Positions 1 to 10,800 of a stretch of 64,000 bases of DNA are shown piece after piece; position 1 is the stretch's first letter; each line of letters begins with the position of its first letter. This stretch comes from Luscinia megarhynchos (taxonomy: Eukaryota > Chordata > Aves > Passeriformes > Turdidae). Under the pieces are notes generated by a model. That model searched no databases. It saw only the letters and a program-made list of their open reading frames with translations, and was not told where the DNA came from. The stretch is from assembly GCA_034336665.1 (NCBI GenBank), contig CM067572.1:117786-181785 (forward strand), read 5' to 3'. The position numbers were made by a program, and so were the translations under genes.

Positions 1-506
1 GTTCTAGGCATGCCACAGCTAAAACCCCAATCAGCTACCTCCTCTAGAATTTCTTGATTCTTGCTATCAGAGGAGATCAGCGTAGAAAAAAATACTATTC
101 AGTCTTGAAAATCTCTTTCTGTGATAGAATTACAGCATGAGGATACAAAGAAAACAACTGAAGAGGAAATAAATTGTAAACACGGACTATGACCCCACTC
201 TTAACAAATGTCCGGGTGAAATCAGCACAGGAGGTGGACTAGCCAGCTGGAGGCATGTTTGCAGTCATGAGTAAGATAAATATGAGGCATTATACATCCC
301 AGCCTCTCAGCAGATGGATTAAAGAGAGTGGTGTATGTAACACTCGTACTGTCCATCAAAAGCTGCACAGAATTGCATTCAAGTACGAGACACACAGCTT
401 GGAATGACCCACAGCAGTCCTTACGTTTGAACACATTCAAAACTGTCAGTCTTTCAGATTTCACCCAAAATGGAAACAGTTCTACTTCCACAGAAAAGAT
501 AGATAG
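1..506. other. intergenic sequence, no gene seen
   Basis: AT-rich single-copy sequence left of the CCTT microsatellite. The open frames that enter it are extensions of the microsatellite frame and show no protein family. In the conserved vertebrate order this would be the gap between TM4SF1 and TM4SF4; that is inference from synteny. Confidence 0.6.
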
Positions 507-857
507 CCTTCCTTCCTTCCTTCCTTCCTTCCTTCCTTCCTTCCTTCCTTCCTTCCTTCCTTCCTTCCTTCCTTCCTTCCTTCCTTCCTTCCTTCCTTCC
601 TTCCTTCCTTCCTTCCTTCCTTCCTTCCTTCCTTCCTTCCTTCCTTCCTTCCTTCCTTCCTTCCTTCCTTCCTTCCTTCCCTTCCTTCCTTCCTTCCTTC
701 CTTCCTTCCTTCCTTCCTTCCTTCCTTCCTTCCTTCCTTCCTTCCTTCCTTCCTTCCTTCCTTCCTTCCTTCCTTCCTTCCTTCCTTCCTTCCTTCCTTC
801 CTTCCTTCCTCCCTTCCTCCCTTCCTCCCTTCCTCCCTTCCTCCCTTCCTCCCTCCC
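507..857. repeat. CCTT tetranucleotide microsatellite
   Basis: About 300 bases of nearly perfect CCTT repeat, with one extra C near 681, pass at about 809 into a CCCTTCCT variant that ends at 857. The minus strand is pure purine (AAGG). The open frames across it (Leu-Pro-Ser-Phe on plus, Lys-Glu-Gly-Arg on minus) simply translate the repeat and are not genes. Homopurine-homopyrimidine tracts of this length can form triplex DNA and are prone to length change. Confidence 0.98.
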
Positions 858-3306
858 GAAGAAGGAAATTCCAGGTCCAGACATGTGATGTGAAAACTTA
901 AAAATATTTATCGAAGATAAGATAATTTCAAAATGCAGACATAAAGAGCCTGTCCAAACGAACAATACAAGAATTAAATCTGCCCTCACTGAACATGATG
1001 GGAGTTATTCAGGTTGTAGCAAAGATTTCACTCAAGCAATGGTAATTCCAATTTCTCATATTCTCAAAGATTTATAGTCCTCACTTACAATTGAAATTTT
1101 CCTGTGAAACATCAGATACTCTGACTGAGTAAATGAACCTAGAAGCAGACCAAAGCATGAAAAGCACTTTTTTTGTGAGGATAATACACATGGAGACACA
1201 CCATATATTGCTGCACTATTCAGAAATACACTGAATCCGGATGAACACTGGGCTCTGAAGACATAACTCAGTGACAAATGGTCACTTTGAGAAGGAAGTT
1301 ACAGAAATCCCAGTGGTAGCATCCAGTGACACCGCCCAGGAGAGCAGGGAGGAATAAATGATGGAGTAAAAATAGGAGGCAGATTCATCAGTTTCTAAAA
1401 CTTGAACAACTGGCATGGTTTCCCAGGTATCTCCTGCTTGTTTTCCTGCTTAGAGTCAAGAAGAAGAAGAACCAAATTATATCAGCAAGAGGATGATTGT
1501 ACTCGATGGACAGCTGTGCACTTCTGCATGCATGGTGATGGGAAGAATATATATGTGTAAATGCTGTACAACCTCTAAATAATAATTTGTGTGACTTGGC
1601 AAAAACTCACAACAAGACAATAAAGGGCACACATCCCCACAGAGAAATAAACAACAGGTAGCCCTGAAGGAAAAAATTCCATTATTCTCTCATTTTTGAA
1701 AATACCTTAGGTGGAATTTTTGTCCTCATTATTTAAAGTACTTCAGTGGTGCTTAGATGGCCCACAGCAATTCTGAAGTTCCTTTGTTTTCTCCTACAGA
1801 CACTGTGGATTTCAAAAATGGCAATTTCATTAATACAACACACCTTTCATACCAATGAACAAAAATAAATATTGCAAGACTCATGAAACGTAACAGTAGA
1901 AAAAAAGAGGTATTACATACACATAGTTATGTAATTTTTGCTTACTTTAAAGTAATATAAATTGGAGAAGCAATTGGAGATTGCTTAGAGCCCACATGCC
2001 CATTTGCTACTGGTCGACAGTTACTTTTGGACTCATATTCAGAGTATGCCTTGAGGAGAATGAAGGAATGGAATGGTCCATGTTGAAAAGGGTATTTGTG
2101 GGAAAACTGCACACAGGCAGTGGGGGCATGGGAAACAGAGACAGGTAAACCACAACATGACTACAGAGTAATAGAACAGCAAAGAAGTATAAAGTTGAGT
2201 TACAGTAAAGCTGAATACAGTAGCTCTAATGTGCCTTCCAGCCCACTTCCCCCAGACCCATCAGCACACTCGGTTTTCTGTGTGGATGGTGATGTGGTGT
2301 CCCTGTGTCACTGAGGACACCACCCAGTCCAAGCTGCATTTGCCACAGGCTCCTATCTGAGCTTTGCCAAACGTCAAAAAGATATGAGGGAAATGCTGTG
2401 TGCGCCAGCAGTCTGTCCTCAGAGCTTGGGGCCCGGCAGGAGAAGCTGCTCTGAGGAAGGCCGTGGCACCCAGCCCTTCCCTGGGCATCCCCCTCTGCCC
2501 TCGGGTGCCCCACGCACAGCCGGCCCCAGGTCTGGCAGAGGAGTCTGGGTAGGAAAGGGAATTAACTTCCCCAATGCCATACATCAAAACACAAAATTTG
2601 AAAGGTATGAGCACTGCCTACATCCTCCTGAAACTACCAAAATGGAATGGCCTGATATTCCTATGATTTTCCACAGGAAAATAAGTCATTTCACTTTTTG
2701 CACAGAATGGACTTTGCATGACTCAGAGATGAGGAGTGAAGGAAACACCTTCCCAAAGCACAGCAGACAGACAGGAGTGGCTTCCATTATGATAGCACAG
2801 ATCCTAGAAACACGCTGTTCAAGAGTTCAGGATGACACAACGTCCCAAGAGGCTCCACCCAGTCCCAGCCCCCAGAGTCTCCAGGATGAAGCATTTATTC
2901 CACAACAGGAATAGTGGCTAGTGCTTGACAATGGCTCGCTCCTCCCAGATAGGTGGCCACAGCTGGAAAACATGGGTGGGAGTGGAAGGGAAGAGCCTCT
3001 TTCAGAGCAGCTGAATGTGCAAGCCACTCAGCTTTTCCCTGGGGAAAATACTTGACTCAGTCTGAGTGCTCTTTCCAGCTCTGCTTGGATGCCACTTCCC
3101 TGCTGAAAATAAGGTGTAGCTTAACCTCTCACATAAAAGCTGGCAATAGTTAAAAAACTCCACGCATAGATGAGTTAGTTGAAGAGAGGGGTCTGGCTAG
3201 ACTTTAGAGGCACAGGCAATGTTAGTGAGAGGAGGAAGGGAAAGTAAAGGGTGCTGTGAACACCTGGCAACACCTGGGAGCATCTGGGAGCATCTGCCTT
3301 TGAACA
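858..3306. other. intergenic sequence, no gene seen
   Basis: Mostly AT-rich single-copy DNA with a more GC-rich part around 2220-2560. The short open frames overlap one another on both strands and have no recognisable domain or splice-site support. No RNA gene or strong repeat was seen. Confidence 0.6.
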
Positions 3307-3965
3307 GAATCACAGAATCACAGAATATTGAGGTTGGAAGAGACCTCCAAGATCATCGAGTCCAACCTATGTCCTAAACACCTCAACTCAGAGTATAGAC
3401 TATAGCATGGCACTAAGTGCCATGTCCAGCCTTTCTTGGACACTGTCAAAGATGACGATTCCACTACCTCTCTGGGAAGAGCATTCCAGTATTTTATTAC
3501 TCTTTCGGGTGAAAAAATTTCTTCCTAATATCCAATCTATACCTTCCCTGACGTAGCTTGAGACTGTGTCCTCTGGTTCTGTCAGTTGCTGCCTGGTGGA
3601 AGAGACCGACCCCACCTGTCTACAGCCTCCCCTTCAAGAAGTTGTAGAGAGCAATGAGGTCTCCCCCTAAGCCTCCTCTTTTCCAGGCTAAACAACCCCA
3701 GCTCCTTCAAACGTTCCTCATAAGGCTTGTGTTCCAAGCCCTTCACCAGCCTTGTTGCCCTCCTCTGGACACGTTCTAGCATATCAATGTCCTTCCTAAA
3801 CTGAGGGCCCCAGAATTGGACACAGTACTCAAGATGTGGTCTCACCAGTGCCGAGTATAGGGGAAGAATGACCTCCCTGCTCCTGCTGGCCACACAATTC
3901 CTAATGCAGGCCAGGATGCCGTTGGCCTTCTTGGCCACCAAGGCACACTGCTGTGAGTCAGGATG
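3307..3965 (-). mobile_element. CR1 LINE fragment, 5' truncated
   Basis: Read on the minus strand, this is the end of a chicken-repeat-1 element. First comes the C-terminal part of the reverse-transcriptase ORF, with the typical stretches [33 protein letters not shown] and [16 protein letters not shown], then the 3' UTR. It ends at about 3307 in the diagnostic ATTCTGTG direct repeats preceded by the GGTTGGAAGAGACCTCCAAG type of motif (as seen on the plus strand). The frame is broken between the RT tail and the 3' UTR, and the 5' part is missing, so it is a dead copy. Confidence 0.93.
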
Positions 3966-4517
3966 GCAGGGTGCTGGATGCAACACACCTTTAACTTTTC
4001 ATCTTTACTGCAAGCCAGGATTCACAACTGCCAAAAAAGCTGCATTCTAGTCAGAGACAGAAGGGGAAGAAAGCCAGCTGCGATTTACATTCCAGCTACA
4101 GCAAACTTTTTCCCTATGCCTGTTACTGAGCCACTGTAAGTGGGAGCCAAATTACAGATGCTTTCTACCAAATAAGAATGTTATGAAAGCCTATTTAATG
4201 TATCAAGTGACCTATGGAGAGTTTTCAGGTCCTGAATCTTTGCCACAGAATCAATAACTGGATTTGAAAGCCATGCAAAATGCTTACACTGACCCAGCAG
4301 ACATATTACTGAATACCACGTAGACTGTGCTCTCAGGACTTTTTTTCTCTGCCTGTTCTTCGATTGTGTAATAGCTGTCCTTCTTGAGATGAAAAGTTAC
4401 ATTTATGAACATGTGCCTTTCAAAATGCTACCCTCCGGGGCCATACAGATGTAGCTGTTACACTAATGGGACCAGAGGCTCCTCTCTCCTTCAGGGAGCA
4501 GCCAACAAACCAGAGGC
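3966..4517. other. intergenic sequence, no gene seen
   Basis: Single-copy AT-rich sequence between the CR1 fragment and the 50-bp minisatellite. Nothing recognisable was found on either strand. Confidence 0.55.
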
Positions 4518-6090
4518 AGCACCTCGGGCAGTGTCTGCTCAGTGCAGAACAGCAGCAGGTCCTGTCCAACACCTCGGGCAGTGTCTGCCCTGTGCAGAAC
4601 AGCAGCAGGTCCTGTCCAACACCTCGGGCAGTGTCTGCCCTGTGCAGAACAGCAGCAGGTCCTGTCCAACACCTCGGGCAGTGTCTGCCCTGTGCAGAAC
4701 AGCAGCAGGTCCTGTCCAACACCTCGGGCAGTGTCTGCCCTGTGCAGAGCAGCAGCAGGTCCTGTCCAACACCTCGGGCAGTGTCTGCTCTGTGCAGAAC
4801 AGCAGCAGGTCCTGTCCAACACCTCGGGCAGTGTCTGCTCAGTGCAGAACAGCAGCAGGTCCTGTCCAACACCTCGGGCAGTGTCTGCTCTGTGCAGAAC
4901 AGCAGCAGGTCCTGTCCAACACCTCGGGCAGTGTCTGCTCTGTGCAGAACAGCAGCAGGTCCTGTCCAACACCTCGGGCAGTGTCTGCTCTGTGCAGAAC
5001 AGCAGCAGGTCCTGTCCAACACCTCGGGCAGTGTCTGCTCAGTGCAGAACAGCAGCAGGTCCTGTCCAACACCTCGGGCAGTGTCTGCTCTGTGCAGAAC
5101 AGCAGCAGGTCCTGTCCAACACCTCGGGCAGTGTCTGCCCTGTGCAGAACAGCAGCAGGTCCTGTCCAACACCTCGGGCAGTGTCTGCTCAGTGCAGAAC
5201 AGCAGCAGGTCCTGTCCAACACCTCGGGCAGTGTCTGCTCTGTGCAGAACAGCAGCAGGTCCTGTCCAACACCTCGGGCAGTGTCTGCCCTGTGCAGAAC
5301 AGCAGCAGGTCCTGTCCAACACCTCGGGCAGTGTCTGCTCAGGGCAGAGCAGCAGGTCCTGTCCAACACCTCGGGCAGTGTCTGCCCTGTGCACAGCAGC
5401 AGGTCCTGTCCAACACCTCGGGCAGTGTCTGCCCTGTGCAGAACAGCAGCAGGTCCTGTCCAACACCTCGGGCAGTGTCTGCCCTGTGCAGAACAGCAGC
5501 AGGTCCTGTCCAACACCTCGGGCAGTGTCTGCTCAGTGCAGAGCAGCAGGTCCTGTCCAACACCTCGGGCAGTGTCTGCCCAGTGCAGAGCAGCAGGTCC
5601 TGTCCAACACCTCGGGCAGTGTCTGCTCTGTGCAGAGCAGCAGGTCCTGTCCAACACCTCGGGCAGTGTCTGCTCTGTGCAGAACAGCAGCAGGTCCTGT
5701 CCAACACCTCGGGCAGTGTCTGCTCTGTGCAGAACAGCAGCAGGTCCTGTCCAACACCTCGGGCAGTGTCTGCTCAGGGCAGAGCAGCAGGTCCTGTCCA
5801 ACACCTCGGGCAGTGTCTGCCCAGTGCAGAGCAGCAGGTCCTGTCCAACACCTCGGGCAGTGTCTGCCCTGTGCACAGCAGCAGCAGGTCCTGTCCAACA
5901 CCTCGGGCAGTGTCTGCCCTGTGCAGAACAGCAGCAGGTCCTGTCCAACACCTCGGGCAGTGTCTGCTCTGTGCAGAGCAGCAGGTCCTGTCCAACACCT
6001 CGGGCAGTGTCTGCTCTGTGCAGAACAGCAGGTCCTGTCCAACACCTCGGGCAGTGTCTGCCCTGTGCACAGCAGCAGGAGGTCCTGCAC
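4518..6090. repeat. 50-bp minisatellite, about 32 copies
   Basis: The unit starts ACCTCGGGCAGTGTCTG and ends CCTGTCCAAC. The first 17 copies begin exactly 50 bases apart, at 4521, 4571 and so on to 5321. The later 15 copies mix 50-bp and 47-bp units, the short form lacking one CAG. Sites that differ between copies are mainly the CCTG, TCTG or TCAG choice after GTGTCTG and AGAAC versus AGAGC. The unit has no stop codon in any frame on either strand and its length is not a multiple of three, so all frames stay open for hundreds of codons. There are no unique spacers between units. Confidence 0.97.
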
Positions 6091-7340
6091 CAGGACATGC
6101 TGGCAGCACCTGGCAGCTCCCAGGGACAGCTGCTCTGGCTGAGCACTGTGGGTGCACACTTTCCAAACCGTCCCTGCCTGTGCTGCTCACAGCCCCCAGT
6201 GCTTCTAGAAAAACCCTGGGGGGAATCATGGTGGCATGTAAGAAACAAAACCAGCACAACCTCCAGAAACTGCTTGGTAAATCAACAGCTGCAGGATGCT
6301 GTGCCAGAGGCATGGAATGAGCTGTGATTAAGGGGGATCTTCCAGCCCACCAGGAACAACCACTGTCACTGCCCAGGCTGTTCTGCCAGATGTGCTACTT
6401 ACCAAGAACTTGCTGACTTAATTCCTGTTGCATTATATGCCAACTTGAGAAAGCACTCAAAATTTTGTCTTAATAAATAACTGAATAAAACATTTTACAA
6501 AGTAAACTAGTGTCATTTCCTCAGAAATCATGAGTCTGCTCAGCACTATAGACACTGGAATTCCTGGGACTGGTCCCCACAAAAAAAAATCCTCTGGTCT
6601 TCGTAATGTATTTTAGAATGCGTATGATTGGCAGTAATGACAATCATTACTTGCCATTCTTTATTGAATAAGCTTAGATATATGTGATATGAAATATTCT
6701 CCTATGAAAGGGAAAAAAAAACCCGTGAGTTATCCTAAAACATGGCATATGCCATAATTTCAAAATACAATCTATGGAAAACAGTGTCAGGTTTTGATTC
6801 ATCTTCATCATATAACTTAAAGTTTGGTGAGGAGGGCTATTAAATGTTGGAGCATTTCTAATACAGTCTTTCCTGCAAACAGTCTTCCATCATGTAGAGC
6901 ATGAAATTGCCAAAAAAAAAAAAAAAAAAAAAAAAAAATCAATCAACCTTTTAATCCCAAGAATGGAGAAGAAACACATGCCCTGAGGCACAGTCCAACT
7001 GCCTAACATCAACAAGTAAGTTTTTCTCATCCTGCTGCCACCCAGGAACTTTCTCAGGTTTGTGATGTTTATCTTTACTGGTCTGTAATTGCTCACCTTC
7101 GTATTAGCTAGTTTCTCTAAGGTTTCAATTTCAGAACTATCTCATGACGTGCAAAAACTTGGACTATGAGTATGTCATTCATATCAGCTGACTCATTGTG
7201 CATTTTTTATGTCAGTCCTTGCAAAAGAAGTGTTTTCTAGTATGAAGAAAGATCATGTGTTGTAAAAATGATGATCCAGAACTAAGACAGATATCTACCC
7301 ATGACCTGAGCCCAGATTATGTAGAGTCTCAGGCAGCTTA
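6091..7340. other. TM4SF4 upstream region with poly(A) tract
   Basis: AT-rich sequence with a 27-base run of A at 6912-6938. No gene was found. The A run could be the tail of an old processed insertion, but no parent transcript could be recognised next to it. Confidence 0.5.
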
Positions 7341-7353
7341 GTAAAATATTAAC
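7341..7353. promoter_or_regulatory. possible HNF1 site
   Basis: The 13 bases GTAAAATATTAAC match the palindromic HNF1 consensus GTTAATNATTAAC at 10 of the 12 fixed positions. The site lies about 100 bp upstream of the TATA box of TM4SF4, a gene known for liver and intestinal expression, where HNF1 factors act. The match is read from sequence; binding is inference. Confidence 0.35.
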
Positions 7354-7448
7354 GGAGTTTGGGGGTTGTCGTAGTAAAATGAGAGGCTGCCCTGAGCGTA
7401 ATTTCGTTTGCAGACATTCAGACAGTTGACATCACGGCTGCAAGGACA

Positions 7449-7455
7449 TATAAAA
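7449..7455 (+). promoter_or_regulatory. TM4SF4: TATA box of TM4SF4
   Basis: TATAAAA on the plus strand, about 197 bases before the TM4SF4 start codon. Transcription would be expected to start around 7475-7485, giving a 5' UTR of roughly 165 bases without an intron. A TATA promoter fits a tissue-restricted gene. Confidence 0.65.
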
Positions 7456-7645
7456 CCAGCACGGTGCATTTTGGACTGACTACAGGAGCACTGACAGGGG
7501 CGTTCTACAGGCTCAGCCCCCCAACAGCACCACAGCAACCGCATTTTGCAAAACCCACCAGAAGCTTCTTTCACAAACCAGCTCTGAGAGCATCTGAGGG
7601 ACTTGGTTTTGTCTTCGGCGGAGTTTGCAGCTCCTTGGCAGCAGC

Positions 7646-7819
7646 ATGTGCACGGGAGGCTGCGCCAAGTGCCTGGGAATCACCCTCATCCCCCTGGCCG
7701 TGCTCTGCACCCTCGCTAACATCCTGCTGTTTTTCCCTGGGGGAACAGTGCCTGAAGACAATGCACACATCACAGACGAGGTCTGGTACTTCGGAGGGAT
7801 CCTGGGGTCGGGTGTTTTG
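7646..7819 (+). CDS. TM4SF4: TM4SF4 coding exon 1
   Basis: Codes residues 1-58: the CxGCxxCLG-type N-terminus, the first membrane segment and the start of the second. It ends on a complete codon (TTG) before the donor GTAAGT. Confidence 0.95.
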
Positions 7820-10800
7820 GTAAGTATCTAAATTCAGACATTCCCACCTCCCCCCACCCGCAGCCGAATTTTCTCAGGACTGCAAATTCTTCTTTGATAA
7901 ACAAATAAGTTATAAGTCATCCAAAGGTTTGGCAATAAGTAACTTAATCTAATGATAAGGAAAACCCCCCAGAGATTATTGCATTTAAAAGAAGATGTAA
8001 CTTGAATTCATCCCAATTCAAGCTGTATTTTTATTATTTGTAGATGATCTTCCCCGCCCTGGTATTTTCGGGCCTTCAGAATAATGATTGCTGTGGATGT
8101 TGTGGTAATCAGAGCTGTGGAAAGAGGTTTGCGGTAAGAGAAAGGAAACAGGGCAGAAAAACGGAAAAGTGAAATTGTTACTGATGTATTGTATACTGTA
8201 TATTGTATACTGATATATACTGATATATACTGATATATACTGATATATACTGATATATACTGATATATGTATCCTCCTCTCCCAGTCACTGAGGCTGTCT
8301 TGAGTGAGGACACAGCCCTGCCGTTTGTTTGGGGGCTGTGAGAATTGCACTGTGCCTCTGGTGTTTTACCAGGCACCACTGCAGAATGGCCTCACTGCTT
8401 TCTGCTATCACAAGATACTTGTAGTTACTACCACAATTAACATTTACTGCTGAGAAAGCTTCACTCTGTTCTGCAGAGTACAAGCTCTCAGCCATTTTCT
8501 GTTGGCAGCTTTTAAAATCCCCCTGGCAGTCAGGCACTGCATCCCCAGCCCACTGCAGGCCCACAAAATGAGCTGTATCTCATCGGATTCACAGAAATCT
8601 CAGGAAGGAACAGACCTCGGGAGGTCACTTAATCCAACCTCCTACTTTCAGCAGTGTGGATGAGGCTCCACTTGGAATTTATACCTTCCTTTCACACTAG
8701 AAAATTTCCAAAGGATACTTTCAGATATTAGCAAACATCTCAAGCATTTTAGTTTAAAGATTAAATCAGAAAATAAAGCTCACATTGGACTTGATGATGT
8801 TTGAGGTTCTTTCCAACCTAAATGATTCTATGACCTGAAAGTATTGGGTTTTTTTCTTCACCTCTATTGCTTTATTCCAATATAGGACACTACCTCTACC
8901 TACAAACTGTTATGGCTACAAGAATTTCAGAATTCAAGCAGGGCATTAGTTCCCTGAATTATTTACTTATATATTAGTATATATGGAAAATTCTGTAATA
9001 GAAAACCAAAAAAATGAAGACATACTTTCCCATCCATTTCAATTGCACTACTTGAACTTACACACAAGTACCTGTAAGGAGATAGAGAACACTAATTGAA
9101 ACCTAAAGGGAGACTTGGGGAGGAAAACTGCAATTATTTGGTCCAAATTTAACAAGACACCAAAGCTAACTTGTAAAGGATACTGTAGATTTTTTTTTAA
9201 ATGCCTGGAGTGGTCCAGACTTCAGTCTTGCCGTCAGTCTGAGAAAAAAGCACTGGCTGCAGGGGAGCAGGGGAGCCCAGAGGGGAGCAGGAGCCCCAAA
9301 GGGGAGCAGTGCCCCAGGGGCAGCAGGGGAGCCCAGAGGGGAGCCCAGAGGGGAGCAGGGCAGCCCCAAAGGGGAGCAGTGCCCCAGGGACAGCAGTGCC
9401 ATCTGCTGCCAGCCTCACCTTCCCTCCTCAGGCAAAGCTGGAGAAGCTTTAAAACACCACTGCAGGCATTACCCATTTACTGTGCAGTGAAAACTGACAG
9501 GCTAAAGCTGCCCAGGTGTTGACTATTTGACTATTGACAGCTGAATTTAGAGAATTTAGAGGGTGGATTGAATTGTTTGAATGGCAACTAAAGTAACATT
9601 ATTTTTCTCTTCATCAGATGTTTTCTTCTATAATATTTGCTGCTGTTGGAGTTCTGGGAGCTGGATACTGCTTTATTTTATCAGCAGTAGCCCTACACAA
9701 AGGCCCTAAATGTGAAGTTAAAGGAAACTGGACCTACCCCTTCAAGGATGGGTAAGACAAGGCAACCAGAAAACAAAAGATATACATGTTTTCAGCTTGT
9801 GAGGTGATTCAAATTCCAAATCCATTGTATAAAAATGGGATTGTACCATCTGTCTAAATTATAGAACTCTCTATGTGCCTGCAGCACACAGCAACCCTTC
9901 ATAAGGCTCAAGAGCATGGATGTAAAGAATAGCAAGTACAATCAAAATTACTGAGTTCCAAAGGGGCCAATAAAGAGAAATGCACAGCCTCCTCCTGGGC
10001 TATTGCTGGGATGACAAGCAGCATATGGGGATGAATTCCAGTTAGATGAACAGCAATGACACATTGAGACACCTCCCAGAGCCCTGAAGGAACTGCCTGA
10101 TGTAATTGCCAAGCCACTCTCCATATTTGAAAAGTCCTGGCAGCCAAGGGGAGCAACAGGTGGCTGGAAAAGGGGAAACAATACCCGCACCTCTAAAAGA
10201 GGCAGAAAGGAGGAGCCTGGCCCCACCGACCTGCCAGGCCCACCCTGTGCCTGGGCCGGTCAGGGCTCAGCTGCTCCCAGGCCTGTGGGGCACCAGGAGC
10301 ACAGGGAAGGGAGTGGGACAAGCAGCACGGCTGCACCCAGGGCTGCACCCTGCCTGACCAGCCCAGCGGCCTCTTGATGGGCTGACCCCACCAGTGGATC
10401 AGGGAAGGACTAACAAGACATTTGTCTGGACACAAGCCCCCAAAACATCCTGCTCTCCAAACTGGAGATGGATTTGATGCAGAAGAAAGTGGTGGGATGG
10501 TCACACCCAGAGGGGGTGGCCAGTGGCTCAGGATCCTAATGGGCAGCAGTGACAGGAGGTGTCCCTAAGGGATCCCTCCTGGGACTGGTGCTGTTTCACA
10601 CCCTCATTAATGGCACGGGTGGAGGAGGCTGCCAAGAGGATCAGAGGGATGGAGCACCTCTTTGTGAGGAAAGGCTGTGAGCACTGCCTGGGACTGTTCA
10701 GCCTGGAGAAGAGAATCAGAGTCACCTGATTGTGGCTCTCCAGTACCTGATGGGAGAACCTGCAAGAAACCTGGAGAGGGGCTTTTTATAAGAGCATGCA

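Larger units (their letters stand above)
8134..9617 (+). other. TM4SF4: TM4SF4 intron 2
   Basis: A 1.48-kb phase-0 intron. It contains a 10-bp TA-rich repeat near the donor, two CR1 3'-end fragments and a G-rich short tandem repeat near its 3' end. The remaining sequence is unremarkable. Confidence 0.9.

Noticed and set aside
3582..3986. Host gene with reverse-transcriptase-like protein
   Set aside because: The frame is the tail of a dead CR1 element and merges into its 3' UTR after a frame break.
4518..6090. CRISPR array
   Set aside because: Units are contiguous with no unique spacers, the surrounding DNA is avian, and there are no cas genes. The same holds for the 28-bp, 30-bp and 20-bp arrays.
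4405..6327. Open frame of 640 codons (and several others on both strands) as a new repetitive protein gene
   Set aside because: It exists only because the 50-bp unit lacks stops in all frames. Overlapping frames on both strands are equally open, and there is no family match, promoter or splice support.
6912..6938. Poly(A) tail of a processed pseudogene
   Set aside because: A run of 27 A is present, but no recognisable coding or UTR sequence or target duplication was seen next to it. It is left as a plain tract.
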